Shown here piece after piece: positions 12,506 through 23,884 of a stretch of 64,000 bases of DNA. The notes beneath the pieces are model-generated. The model had not been told where the DNA came from, did not search any database, and saw only the letters and a list, made by a program, of their open reading frames with translations. Origin of the DNA: Eucalyptus grandis. Its lineage: Eukaryota; Streptophyta; Magnoliopsida; Myrtales; Myrtaceae. The stretch covers positions 10,248,559-10,312,558 of the forward strand of contig NC_052614.1 of assembly GCF_016545825.1 (NCBI RefSeq). Reading direction: 5' to 3'. The stretch's first letter is position 1; each line of letters begins with the position of its first letter. Position numbers and translations under genes: made by a program.

Positions 12506-13288
12506 GGAAAAGTGTCAGAAGAGCCTTATACCTTTTATATTTGTGCCAATTTAGTTTTAAACATTTTATTGGTGTGAATTCAATTTTAAACTTTTGATTT
12601 GTTGCCATTTTAGTCATAAACCTTTTACTAGTGCCAATTTAGTCTCAAAGTTTTCATTTGCTGATCTCATGCTAATTCAATTCTTCCGGTTAATTTTGAT
12701 CGGATATTGCTGACGTGGACGTTGGTTGGCTAATGTGGCATAAGCATTGGCCGATGTGGATGACTTTTTAATAATATTTTAATATTTTAAATTAAATTTT
12801 AATTATTATTTTTCCTTTTTTTTTTTTTCCTCCTTCTTCCTCCAGCCGGTCGCCAGCCTCTAGTGAGCCTCACTAGCCACTGATGAGGGTAGCCTCATTT
12901 GGACAAGCTAGGCAACATGAGGCTCAACCCCCCCATATCCACTAAGGTCAAGCCTCACGAGGGCCATAGTGTCCTCGAGGCATGACGGGTGGAGCACAAC
13001 CAATGGGGTTTCTCGGACGATGTTGCCAAAGTCCACCAAGGCTACACTTGTTGACTCGGGGTTGGTGCGGAGCTTCTCAAAGTGGGCTTGTCGGGTAGGG
13101 AATGAGCGGGGCTTGGCCTTGCCGACCATTGAGAGCGATCGGGTTATGATGAACATCACCATGAATTGCGAAACAAGTAGAAAATTCTCTGCCATTTTCA
13201 GAGAGAGGGAAGAGGGAGAGAAAGAGAATAAATGAATATGCGAAGGGAAAGGAGAGAAAGATGGAGAAGTTGATGGCTACCATATATA
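12506..13288. mobile_element. Candidate Pack-MULE: Mutator-like left half carrying a gene fragment
   Basis: The left end (GGGAAAAGTGTCAGAAGAGCC) and its sub-terminal 'gccaatttagt' repeats match the other Mutator-like elements here. After the poly-pyrimidine arm and a short GC core (to about 12945), unrelated gene-like sequence runs to 13288 with a coding start on the minus strand. The right terminus is absent because an LTR begins at 13289. The capture reading depends on the gene call described separately. Confidence 0.55.
12950..13195 (-). pseudogene. CKX: Cytokinin dehydrogenase (CKX) N-terminal fragment
   Basis: An ATG at 13195 (minus strand) follows a CT-rich leader that looks like a plant 5' UTR (13196-13288). 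The frame starts with a hydrophobic, signal-like segment (MAENFLLVSQFMVMFIITRS). Residues 44-82 then resemble the start of the FAD-binding domain of CKX enzymes: TNPESTSVALVDFGNIV and TPLVVLHPSCLEDTMALVR, compared with the family pattern DFG...P.AVLHP.S..D...LVR. Similarity stops at about 12950, where Mutator-like core sequence begins. CKX enzymes degrade cytokinins and are usually over 500 residues. Only the start is present, without the GHG flavin-linkage site, so no enzyme is made. The assignment is from motif memory, not a search. Confidence 0.55.
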
Positions 13289-13806
13289 TGTTGACACTTA
13301 AATTTTGACTAAGTATTTAAGATGAAATCGTTTAAGAAAATAAGAGACCAATTTGGCCCTAACAAAAATGATTTTCACATCACCTAGGTTGTAATTTTTA
13401 TTTGCATCCATTAGGTTTTATTTTCTATTTTTATTTTCCTTCGGATAAATTAGTTATATTTATTTATTTTTATTTTTTAAAAAGGGGAGTGTCCCACGGA
13501 GGCTGGGCTTTCACGCCCAGCCCTTTCTTTCCCCCCTCCCCACGCGGGCCCAAGGCCTAGCCCGGCCTCTCTCTTCTCCTCCGTCCTCCTTCCATCCTCT
13601 TCCCCCTGCAACTCACGCGCAGGACACCCTACCGGAGCAGAGCACCGGAGATCAACGACAGATGGGACGCGTCTTCAATGCTGCTGAGGTAAGGAGCAAA
13701 GCAGAACAGATGGGCGGCTGAGGGGACGCCGGTTCGGCCGCTCCAAGGCCGGTCGGCGCGCCAAGGGCGGGCGGCCCGAGCACCTCCGCCGACCGGCCTC
13801 CTCGCC

Positions 13807-13814
13807 TATAAATA
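13807..13814 (+). promoter_or_regulatory. LTR TATA box
   Basis: TATAAATA sits in GC-rich surroundings about 520 bp into the LTR, the expected place for the U3 promoter. It would drive rightward transcription through the purine-rich leader at 13830-14050. Confidence 0.6.
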
Positions 13815-14786
13815 GGGCGTCGGCGGGGGCGCAAAGGACACACGCCGAGAGAGATCGAAGGCAGCAAGCTCAGAGGACTTCCCCCGAGAGACGTCAGGGG
13901 AGGCCTGAGAGCGAGGAAACCGGAGATCTAAGGGCGAGAGATCTGAGATCTGGGGAGGGGCTGAGCGAGCGAGATTTGAGGGTGAAGGAGGAAGAAATCG
14001 TGGCTGAGAGAGAGCGAGATCTGAGAAAAAGAGAGTTCTCTCTCGGCCAAGCCGCGGAGGCCCTCGCTGCACGAGACCTCCGCCGCGTCGTTGTCGCCCG
14101 ACGCGGTCGCCTGCTGTGCCCTAATCAAGTCGCACCGTCGCCGACGGTCGCTGCGCCCACGTCGCCGCACCTGAGCCTGGTGTTTCCCTCGCCGTTCGAG
14201 CCGAGCTGCCGCTCCTCACCGCTGGTTGCTACTTCGCCGGGTTTGGATTGACTTCAAACTTGGGCCGGGCATCTTCTTTTAATTAAAAGTGAGCCGAGCT
14301 TTGTTTAAAATGGGCTTGGAGTTTTTAAAGAATAAAAGGGAAGCTCTGGGTCAGGCCCACAACTCAGGCCCATCCGGGCCGGTGGTCGGCGATCCTGGTC
14401 GGTCTCAACCGGGAATCCGACCCGGGTCGTTTTTATAATAATATATTATCATTTTAATAATAAAAAATCAATAATCAGAAAAAATAAAAATGATTTATAT
14501 TTCCAGAAAAATCAGAAAAAGCCCAAAAAAATAGTTTTGATTAGCTTTCTTCGTAAATACATGGAAAATCCTCGAAAAAAAAATCATGTTTAACTTTCTT
14601 GAAAGCAAATATTGACTTATCCAATTGTGCTTTATGATGCATGGATTTATATTTCCTTGGTTTAATTAGGCATTAAATTCTAGAGTTCGTGATTGGTATA
14701 AAATGCTGCATAAATGATTTATTTGATGTTTAAACAAGATTAGATATCGGAAGGGTATTAATGATTAATTAGTGTAATCAAGTCTC

Positions 14787-15473
14787 CAGAATCTACTCAG
14801 TTTGTGCTTTATGCAATATCGTCATGGATTCTATTGACCATTTATTTTTTGATTGTGAAACCTTGGCGACGCTTGCCTTCTTCTAGGCGTCCAAGTGCAA
14901 CATTCCTTGAGATATAGATCTTAGAAGGACAATCTCTCATGGGCGTTGAAGTTCTTAATGGGTAATGATTTCTTCCATAGTATTGCGCAGTTCTCATTTG
15001 GCGCCATGTGCCACCTCATTTGGAAGAAGAGGATTAGCATTATATTTCGTGGTGAAACCTTGGTGGTCTTGGCCTTGAAGAACCACCTCATCAAGGTTGT
15101 CAAGAATGTCCCAGTAATCCTAGAAATAAGAGACTTCAGAGGAACTGGGGTTTCAGCCCTTTGGTCTTTTAGTAGTCATCCTCTCCTCCTTAGGCAGTGT
15201 GTGTTTTTGTATTGTCCTCCTTTTTGCCTGTCACTACTTACTCTCTCCCGTTCTTCATCTTTCTTATTGCTAGTCGAGGTTTGTTGAGTTGTTCGTAGTG
15301 TTACTTGTTTGCCAGCCTTGGGTTGTGCTGCTATGTTTGTTGTTTCCTTTGGCTTTTCTTTGGCTCCCTTACACTTTTCCTATTGTCGCAACTAGAGTGT
15401 AAGTTCTGACACTGGTTTTTGTATATTTGTCTCGAAACTCAATATATTTTTACCTATTACCAAAAAAAAAGAA
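14787..15473 (+). mobile_element. 5'-truncated LINE inserted in the LTR
   Basis: Starts at CAGAATCTACTCAG, which aligns with the 10.1-kb LINE at the start of its zf-RVT zinc region, and continues through the same C-terminal region (SFGAMCHLIWKKR) to an A-rich tail at 15461-15473. A 7-bp direct repeat, AAGTCTC, lies on both sides (14780-14786 and 15474-15480), which supports target-primed insertion of a truncated copy. Several stops and shifts make it non-coding. Confidence 0.75.
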
Positions 15474-15800
15474 AAGTCTCAAAGCCTAGTTTCTCTGGTT
15501 GTGTAAGAGTGAAGTATTTCTCCAAATATTTCATTTGAGTTTCTAATTAACCTACCTCAAATCAACTAGTGACGACTCTTGTTTGAAATTGACGTGCGAA
15601 TTAAAAGACTCATACCATAAGTCGTGAATTGATGGGTTTGGGAAAGTCTAGGCTAAGCCTAAACACTTAGTCAAGTCATTAGCCTCCACACGTGTCCATG
15701 CATGTGGGTGCCTGAAAAATGAAGTCGCTACGATATATAGGAAGAGCAAATGAATGAAGAAAATGATATCACTTTATGCAATATTAATTAGGATTAGACA

Positions 15801-16528
15801 GAAGAATAGAGGCAGGATTAGGGTAATCGGAAGTACCCCCATGAGTATCACGGATAACGTTTGTCAGATTATTATTATTTCCATGTTTGTCGTATGCTTT
15901 ATAGCACTATAATTAAGGTTTAAAAATATTGGTATGTAAAATGCGAAAAAGGATCATCGATGGTCTTTGCATCAATGATTTAGTTAGGATTGCGATTATA
16001 TTAGGATATGGTAGATTGGATTTCCCATATCAACTCCTACGGTACAATGAATCTTGCGATTATACGTGAAAAGTGGTTTTTGAAAAGAAGGAAACGGCAA
16101 GAGTTTCGTGCTTATTTTCTAAAAGATTTCAGCCTCTAGTATGATTAATAAACGTCAGTGGTAAAGGTGCTAATGACAAGTTTGTCTGTGAACAAGACTT
16201 TAAAACGATTCATATATTGATTTAGCTAGAGACCGCTTGAAGAGTAGGCATTTTGCTCGCTCCCATTGTGATTTTACTCGGGAATTACGGCGAAAGTATC
16301 CGTATAGACTTGCCTCATCGTGGATTAAGCCAATTCCAATTAAAGAATATGGTGAATGTCACATGATCTCGTGCGATCTTTCTGTAATGATAATGTCTTA
16401 TCCACATATTCGTGTTTCAAACATGTGTCGGCTCTAGGAACACGTCAGGCCACGTCAGGCCATGGAGGGGTCAGCCCCAAACAGTTTCCTGTTCTGGAAA
16501 GGAAATTGCATGGAAGAGAGGGCAAAAT
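15801..16528. other. Spacer, possibly retrotransposon-derived
   Basis: No gene supported. The stretch may be internal sequence of the Gypsy-type element to its left, but no gag motif, primer-binding site or second LTR was found. Confidence 0.4.
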
Positions 16529-16666
16529 CTTGGGTTGCAGGAAGGAAATCTTGACGTTTGGCTGAAACGACGTCGGACATTTAGATGCATCATGCCCTCT
16601 TGGTCTTGGGTTGCAGGAAGGAAATCTTGACGTTTGGCTGAAAACGACGTCGGACTATTAGATGCA
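16529..16666. repeat. 75-bp direct tandem duplication
   Basis: The block starting TCTTGGGTTGCAGGAAGGAA at 16529 recurs at 16604, with nearly the same following 60 bases (through GATGCATC). Two copies, few differences. There is no coding context. Confidence 0.75.
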
Positions 16667-16825
16667 TCGCTGTAATGCGACTTCCCTTTTCCAAAGAAGC
16701 GAAAGGATCGGACCTCGGATCCAAAGTGCTGAAGTTTCTTGCCGCTTTCACGACTTGACTTGCTGTTTTCCATGCAATTAATTTAAAGAAATAACCAATA
16801 CACTATAAGAAAATAAAAACATGCT

Positions 16826-17002
16826 TGTGTTTTTTTTTTTTTTTATGACCCAGGAAACCCCGTACGGCCGGCAGCCAGAGATAAACCACTGTGGCCGACA
16901 CGTGCTAGCCACCACACACGTGCTACTTGATAAGTCGCAAAGAGACTCAAAGCTAGCCTTCCTGCAACTTGCGTTGCAAAAGTTTCAAACACTAGACCTC
17001 CT
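16826..17002 (-). mobile_element. SINE, 3' portion (first piece of a split SINE)
   Basis: On the minus strand this reads from a pol III B-box-like motif (GTTTGAAACTT near 16985) through a GC-rich body to a poly-A tail (poly-T at 16828-16844). Its head appears to lie at 18199-18233, beyond a Copia remnant. The flanking sequence AAAACATGCT at 16816-16825 recurs at 18234-18243, as expected of a target duplication around the original SINE. Confidence 0.6.
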
Positions 17003-17963
17003 CGATGGAAGTCTAGCCATTGCAAAATTCAAAAGCTATCTGCATTCCACTTTTCATATAAAAGACTTGGGATCTCCTAAGTATTTTCTCGGAATTGAGA
17101 TAGCTTGTCTCACAAAGGAATATCTCTCAGTCAAAGAAAGTTTATTCTGGAAATAGTCTCTGAAGTAGGATTATTAGGATGCAAACCGGCAATTATCCCG
17201 ATTGAGCAGAATACAAAGTTAACAACACATGAATATGATTCAAGCTCATCTCCTTCCATCGATGATTCGCTACTTGAAGATCCATCGCATACCAACGACT
17301 TGTTGGAAAACTGATTTATCTCACGATGTCAAGACCAGATATATATTATGTTGTGCAAATACTCAGTCAATTCATGCACAAGCCAAAGTAGTCTCACATG
17401 AATGTAGCCTTGAAAGTGGTAAAATACTTGAAGGGATGTCTAGGACTTGGCATTTTTTATCTCGAGATTGTGACATGAAAATGATGGCGTATTGTGATAC
17501 GGATTATGCCACTTGTCCGATGACGAGAAGATCCATCACTGGTTTTAGCATAAAATTTGGAAAATCTCTTATCTCATGGAAAACAAAGAAGCAGTCAACC
17601 GTGTCATTATCATCAGTAGAATCAAAATATCGGGCTATGACAAAGACTGTTTGTGAAATAATCTGGATACGAGGATTGTTTGCAGATCTTGGAGTACAAG
17701 TCGATGGACCCAGTAAATTATTCTGTGACAATGACGCTGCACTCAAGTTAGCAGCCAATTCAGTGTTTCATGAGAGAACTAAACATATAGAGGTCGATTG
17801 TCATTTCACTCGAGACAAGATTCGAGAAGGAGTCATCACAACAAGAGGAATAGGAACTACAGAGCAACTTGCAGATATTTTTACCAAGCCATTATGCCAT
17901 AGACAACATGCATACTTATTGAGCAAGCTTGGTGTCCTTGATATATATAGGCCACCAGCTTGA
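17003..17963 (+). pseudogene. Copia polyprotein fragment: RT end and RNase H
   Basis: Reverse-transcriptase connection sequence (FKSYLHSTFHIKDLGSPKYF) is followed, in shifted frames, by LSQRKFILEIVSEVGLLGC and a Ty1/copia-type RNase H (CDTDYATCPMTRRSITGFS; KTKKQSTVSLSSVESKYRAM; LFCDNDAALKLAANSVFHER), ending LADIFTKPL and stop at 17963. The catalytic YVDD box lies in the missing part. At least two frame changes make it non-functional. Confidence 0.85.
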
Positions 17964-18198
17964 GGGGGAGTGTTGGAAATATGGTTTGATAACTTGGGAA
18001 ACATCGATCCCGAGTATCAATGATTATTTCATTTAATCGATAATTGACTTGGTAAAATAGGAATTAGAATCAATGTATATTTCTTTCCTGTTTTACACTT
18101 TAGTCTTGTATTACAAATAGTGTAATTAATGTGTACAAGAAACATACTGAAATACAAAGCTTCGGTTCTTCCTTTCCACTTCCTTTCAATTTCTGTCA
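17003..18198 (+). mobile_element. 5'-truncated Copia retrotransposon with one LTR
   Basis: Carries the end of a Copia polyprotein, a polypurine tract (GAGGGGGAG, 17962-17970) and one LTR at 17971-18198 (starts TGTTGGAAATATGG, ends TTCTGTCA). No left LTR, gag, protease or integrase is present. It is embedded in a SINE, so it is younger than that SINE. Confidence 0.8.
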
Positions 18199-18233
18199 AG
18201 CGCCTACCTAGCTGAGCCACCACGGCGGGTGGT
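18199..18233 (-). mobile_element. SINE head (second piece of the split SINE)
   Basis: The reverse complement starts CCGCCGTGGTGGCTCAGCT, matching the 5' end of the SINE at 19.0-19.2 kb (CCGTGGTGGCTCCACTGG), which contains the A-box region of tRNA-derived promoters. Directly beyond it is the second copy of AAAACATGCT. Confidence 0.6.
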
Positions 18234-18243
18234 AAAACATGCT

Positions 18244-18838
18244 CGTTTTTCATCTGCAATAAAGGGAGAATTAACTTTTTGGTTCTTTTGCTTTTCGGGT
18301 CTTTGTAAAAAATCCCGAAGATTCCTAGACAGAAACCCCCACAAATTTCCCTTCAATTCTCGTGGGCTATTTTCAACCTCTCCAGAGTCTATATTGACCG
18401 TTTGATCTTGATCTGATGGTCAATTGTCGGTCAACAGTTGTGGAGCTTTCTTTGTGCAACCCAATTCACACTTCTACATGATCAAAATGGTTAAGTAAGA
18501 CCACCAAAATTTGGGGCACAAAACTAATCGTAAATATACGATAGGCTATTACGGTGAAAGCTTAAAATAAAAAAAATAATTTTATCCACAAAAAAATTGA
18601 ATAAAAGACAAATTGGAAATGATTAACTCGTTCATACTCTACTTAATTTGTTATATTCGAAAATTCTACACTATAAACATTCTGATTTTTGCCTTTTGAT
18701 TTATTACTTCAATAGTGCCATGCTTTTAAGTAAGTGAGTCATATTTGAATGCAAATGATACGGACCCGACATACTATTGATTTGCCGATTTTGATGCATG
18801 TAAGTGTTGGTAAAATAAGAAAAAAATAGGTTGGGATT
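18244..18838. other. AT-rich spacer
   Basis: No gene, repeat end or RNA gene recognised. Confidence 0.5.
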
Positions 18839-18849
18839 GCCATTTGAGG

Positions 18850-19029
<180 letters not shown>

Positions 19030-19228
19030 TTTATTTATTTTTTTTTTTTTGTCTTTGGAGGAACCGGCTTGCAGTAAAATTACCGCGCCGTAAACCCCTG
19101 GTGACACTTAGCGAGAGAACCCACCACCCCTAAGTCATATTTAATACACCTAGCGCCTCCCACCCGGTTTTGAACCCTTCACCTCTTCGTTGAGGATCAG
19201 TAGAGTCTTAACCAGTGGAGCCACCACG
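19030..19228 (-). mobile_element. tRNA-derived SINE
   Basis: The minus strand starts near 19228 with an A-box-like TGGCTCCACTGG, then a B-box-like GGTTCAAAACC about 45 bases on, a GC-rich body and an A-rich tail (T-rich at 19028-19050). The 17-bp sequence GCCATTTGAGGATTATT (18839-18855) recurs with one change at 19229-19245, a clear target duplication that encloses both SINE and microsatellite. Confidence 0.8.
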
Positions 19229-19245
19229 GCCATTTGTGGATTATT

Positions 19246-22200
19246 CATAGTCAAAATTATGTACCCATCATAAGGATTGATCAAATCTTTTTGAGATTTT
19301 CTTTGGGGGAATCGGAAGATCTGTGATGATGGGTCAAGGCATTGCCTTCGAATTTAAGTTGGTAATGGGGGGAGGGCAAACATCAACCAGATTTTTCTTC
19401 ATTCAAAGATCTGGTCTTGTGTGGAGTATCCAATTATAAGGGCTACATGTAAATTGGGCAAAATTAAAAAAAAAATTCAGAAACCCATAATTACCTGCAG
19501 CCCCTTCCTGTCTCTTTGAGTCCCTTCACCTATCGGACGCTTTTCTACGAAGCAATTAAGATGCTCCCATGGCCGGATTAGAAAAGAAGGGAAACCGTCT
19601 AATTTTAATTATAAGGTTCCAGACTGTCATGGCCATACCGATTAGTTTGATATAAATCTTCGAAAAAGCTACGGCAATTGTCATCATCAGGTAGGCTATG
19701 GTCCAAGAACCTTATACTATAAAATGCTGCCCTCGCTTGTTCTCTTGCATCCCACTAGTTAGGAAATACTCATGGCTATTCATAGATCAGCACAAGAACA
19801 AGCTACACACATACCCAAATTGCTCAAGTTAAATATCAATTTGGAATTATAATATAGCAAGGAACAGCACCATGCTATGCACGATCAGAAGCTGGAAGGA
19901 AGATGGAAATAATATTAAAAGGAGAGAGATGATGGCCCATTCCTATGTGTATCTTTAATGGGGACGAAAAGCCGAACGATTTTGATGCGGACAAGGCATT
20001 TCGTGGTACTTCAAATCGACGCGAAATACAAAAGGGTATCCGCGAGAGAATGAACCCTACGATTAACTATGGTTTTCTCGGTAGCTCGGTTCCAAAAAAT
20101 TGGGTAGGAGAAATTCGAATTCAACAGATGATCTTTGACCTAGAGATCTCGCGGGTCAGGAAGACCTGTCGTGTAGCATGTTGGGAGCCAATCCGCTTCC
20201 ACAGAAGCCGATTGTTTTTTCTTGATGTCATGTGGACTGAGAATGTAAAATCTTTGACATGCATGTGCAGCATGCAGATCTAATCTGTGGCGCAAACCCT
20301 AAGCTTAGGTGCTAAAATATCCGCTATGTGACTATGGAAAACATTGTTAGATCGATAAGCGATGTCCAATAACCAGTCCACACATCACGCGAGTTTAAGT
20401 ATTTTTTTCTTTTGGTGTGCTTTTGGGCTTTGTGTAGGTCGTGACATGATTGATGGTTGAATACATAGTGAAATTGGAAGCTTCATAAAAGCAACCGAGG
20501 ATACTACCCCACATGTCGTAATTTTGAAGGAGTTAGGTTCTTTACCTAACATAGCGAAAGAGATTGATTGGGCATGTACTAGAGAGAAAAAGAGAGAGGA
20601 GAAATTCACAGAAATTAGTAGACTTCCAGTTACCGGTAAATTTTAATTCCGATACGAAACTCACGGTCAAGCTCTCGAAAGGAGAATTTGAGCGAATTTG
20701 AATAAGATCTTTTCATATGTTTTACACTGCTTGTTATCTTAAATAGGGGAGGATGATTTACAGGAGAAACTTCTGATTTAGATGAAGGAATTTCTATGAG
20801 CCCTTTTGTCAATTTGGATTTAAAGAACATTCTTTGGGTGTGTTTGTTTAAATGAAAGAATTTTTCATGGATCAGTTTTTGCACCTTCATGCATTTGATT
20901 TGTTGAAAATATTGGTCAATGGAAAACCATTTACGATTGAAGAAAATATGCATGCTTGAAGTAAGGAAAATAAATTCCTTAATTTAAAAAAGCGAAAACA
21001 TTTTCCTTTATCATAAAGTTTTCTCCGAAACAAACATGCCATATATTTTCATCTATTTAACTTCCTCCGATCAAAACTTTTGATTCATGGTTTATGAGTT
21101 GAGGGTGATAGGGGTGATCGCTTCTATGGTGGGTAGGTTTTGATGTGGAATTTGTACCTACTTGTTAAAACTTGTTTCCAAATTTTTGAACCTAGAATTT
21201 ACCTTATTTGTCTTATAACAAATTTTGGAACCTGTCTATCTGGTCAACTTCAAAGGTCAACCTAGGAACCAATTTTTTTCCTTCATTTAAAAAAAAAAAA
21301 AAAAAAAACCAAAGATCAAATGTACAACAAAATAACTCAAAGTAAAATATTGATACAAAACAAACAGAAATATAAAGCAAGAAATCTAAGCTCATTTAAG
21401 CTAGATAAATCATCTTGCTCCAACTTCATATCACAGATTCTAACTAGTTCTGGGTGGGTAAGTTCAGCATTCAAAACCTAAAACCTATTAGCACACTATT
21501 AGTTCCAAAATTTGAACTAGGAACCAACCATATTTCCATTGGAATCGGGAATTGAACCTATTTCCATGAGTAATCAATCTAGTTCCTAGGTAGAACTAGA
21601 CCGGTTGCTCAACCTTAGGGAGTGATGCCCATAATTAGTAGCACACCAATAAAATATATGGTTGAAGGAAAACGTGCCCTTTTAAAGGAGCAGATCAAGC
21701 CGACCCTAATTTTAAGGGATCTCCAATTTTTCACAAATATCTACCGAAGAACAAAAAGAAAGATTAACATTTTACCATTGTGACAAATCTAATAAGACCT
21801 TTCAAATGTACAAGAACAAAACACAATATTTTACTGTTGTCACAAATTTAGAATCCTCTAGTAGTCTGTCTATTCACACTATTATCTCGTCCACTAATTA
21901 GCCTACTTGATTCTCATTGCATCGATAGCTAGTACCAACATATTCCCATCCCCAAAGGACATTAAACTTTCATCTTATTGATTCCATGGTGCCTCATCAA
22001 CATTGAAATTGCATTATTTTCTCTGGACAAGCCTCGAAAAATATTTACTTTCCCTAAAATGAATAGCCATGGTTTCTTTGTTTCTTTCTTTTTTTCCGGA
22101 AAGGACCATTTGTCCAAACCTTCTAATTATGGACGGGAATACTAATAGTTGTTATTTTTGTAGCACAGGCCAAACATTTATCACATTTTTGTAACTTGGA

Positions 22201-22577
22201 AGGTCATGTTAAATTTATGATAATTAAAAAGCCGTGTCAATTTTGTGGCCACGATAAAAGGTCTGGATATGCCAAATGAAAATAATTACCCATCATTAGC
22301 GACAACTTATGCATGCCATTTCTATAAATAAACTTTTGCTCAACATAAAAGTCCTTATTTTTCTTTAAACATATGTATTCATATATATATATATGTATAT
22401 GGATATAGTTATGCACTTGGTACATGAAATGCAGGGAGAGTGATGAGTCTGGCTGGACTCTCATGGGATGGGAAGGTCTGCCGGGGTTGTTTTGAAGATG
22501 CTCCGAATCTTTCTAGGGATTGAAGCCAGACCACCAAGATCACGTGGTGCTTTTACCCCACATCTCTTCACCGCCCA
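19246..22577. other. Mostly gene-free region
   Basis: No gene assigned. An open frame of 112 codons at 19945-20283 (+) starts MCIFNGDEKPNDFDADKAF. It has no domain that I recognise and no repeat flanks. Old sequence with 'gaacc...ggttc' wording near 21130-21600 resembles that at 32.0-33.0 and 34.1-34.6 kb and may be a diverged hAT-like family. A MITE at 20837 is listed separately. Confidence 0.4.
20837..21040. mobile_element. Small MITE
   Basis: Terminal inverted repeats GTGTGTTTGTTTAAATGAAA and (right, inverted) GGCATGTTTGTTTCGGAGAA enclose about 160 bp of AT-rich sequence with 'ggaaaat/attttcc' arms. Non-coding. Confidence 0.55.
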
Positions 22578-22603
22578 CTCTCTCTCTCTCTCTCTCTCTC
22601 TCT
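22578..22603. repeat. (CT)13 microsatellite
   Basis: Uninterrupted CT run of 26 bp. No transcript context is apparent. Confidence 0.95.
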
Positions 22604-23530
22604 TTCACTTTCGATCAGCCCTCACGTACGCCCTCCTTTTCTTCAATCTTTTTACCCTCTACGCTTCACGTGCATGTGCAATGCGCAGCGCGGGAAAGAG
22701 AAGGAAAACCCTATAGTACTACTGTCGCCGTCCTTGCTTTGTCCTAGGATTACATGCAAGCCAACGTCACGTACCAGACTAAACCAGGCATTGCACGTAA
22801 GCACAAAAAGCTGTTGGCACATAAAGCGAGCCGGCCTAGACATGTGTGCGCGTAAAGCCTAAAATTGTGAAGAAAACCAAGTGTTAAAGGAAAGAGAAAT
22901 AAAAGCAATCTTTAATTAGTTCGTAAGGACCATTTTCATCCACGTCGTTTAGAAATAATTTAAATTTGTTAACAACACTGTGTGATTTATATAACTTGTT
23001 GCATTATGGTGCTTGTGCCGTGAATGTGTTATGTTCTCTGAATGATGCCTTAGTTGACCTCGACACTAAATACCTACCAAAAGCTCCATATGAAATTAAT
23101 TTCATACTTGTGAGGAAATTTGGACTATAGGCTTTTTTAGTTTGTCCCCTATTAAGCGTTTGCATCCCTCATCGTCGCCAAATTGAGTACTTGCACTAAA
23201 AGTCCAAATTGTTAAAGATGGCGGGCTGTTGGCACAAAACTCGTTCACACCATCCACTTCGAAACAAGTTAAACATCAAGGAACCATGAAAGGAACGCAA
23301 GTCGAAGGGCACTTGGAGAATCATTATCAGTAGCTATCACGGAAAGGGACGCGACACTAATTTAAATAGAAGCCAAAGAACACACATGTAACCCCACATG
23401 TTAGCAGATTTTTGCTTTTCACCTTCTCATTATAATATCCTCCCTGTGTAGATATTGTCTTCACATAATCTTTTTGCAAGATTACGGTAGTATCTTGTGT
23501 ACGTTTTTCTCATTACCAAAACAGGGACCT

Positions 23531-23532
<2 letters not shown>
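22604..23532. other. Gene-free spacer
   Basis: No coding region or element end supported. Confidence 0.5.

Positions 23533-23571
<39 letters not shown>
23533..23571. repeat. (GA)19 microsatellite
   Basis: Uninterrupted GA run, followed 274 bp later by a second, similar AG run. Confidence 0.95.
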
Positions 23572-23574
<3 letters not shown>

Positions 23575-23842
23575 TCAAAAATCTGTCTTATTCTTCACGC
23601 ACGTCACATTTCACCTTCTTTTGTGCGTGGCAGATCAGTCAGAGAGACGGACTTGGAAGTGCAACACAGCCGAACTTTTGTTCTTTTAGGTGAGAAGGAA
23701 GCTTGTCGGGTTTGGAGTTTCTTTTGTTAGTTTTTTAGATTCCAAGGGTGACAAGTCGACCCCACAAATATACAAGCTGCAAGATCTCGCATCATGACTC
23801 GTGCTTCGGGATTGTCTGTACAATGGGGTGCTTTACAGGCGC

Positions 23843-23844
<2 letters not shown>

Positions 23845-23882
<38 letters not shown>
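23845..23882. repeat. (AG)19 microsatellite
   Basis: Uninterrupted AG run in the same orientation as the run at 23533. Confidence 0.95.

Positions 23883-23884
<2 letters not shown>

Larger units (their letters stand above)
13289..15800 (+). mobile_element. Gypsy-type LTR (large), interrupted by a LINE
   Basis: It begins TGTTGACACTTAAATTTTG, the same start as the minus-strand LTRs ending at 41224 and 56047. A good core promoter (TATAAATA) lies at 13807. GC-rich leader-like sequence follows. Near 15565 the 'ctagtgacgactct' motif matches the subterminal 'gagtcgccactag' of the 52.2-kb LTR. No gag or pol is visible. The right boundary is uncertain; 15800 is approximate. Confidence 0.55.

Noticed and set aside
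13976..14251. A 91-codon frame rich in Arg/Glu/Ala after a TATA box
   Set aside because: It is the transcribed leader of an LTR; purine-rich composition keeps it open and no gag motif is present.
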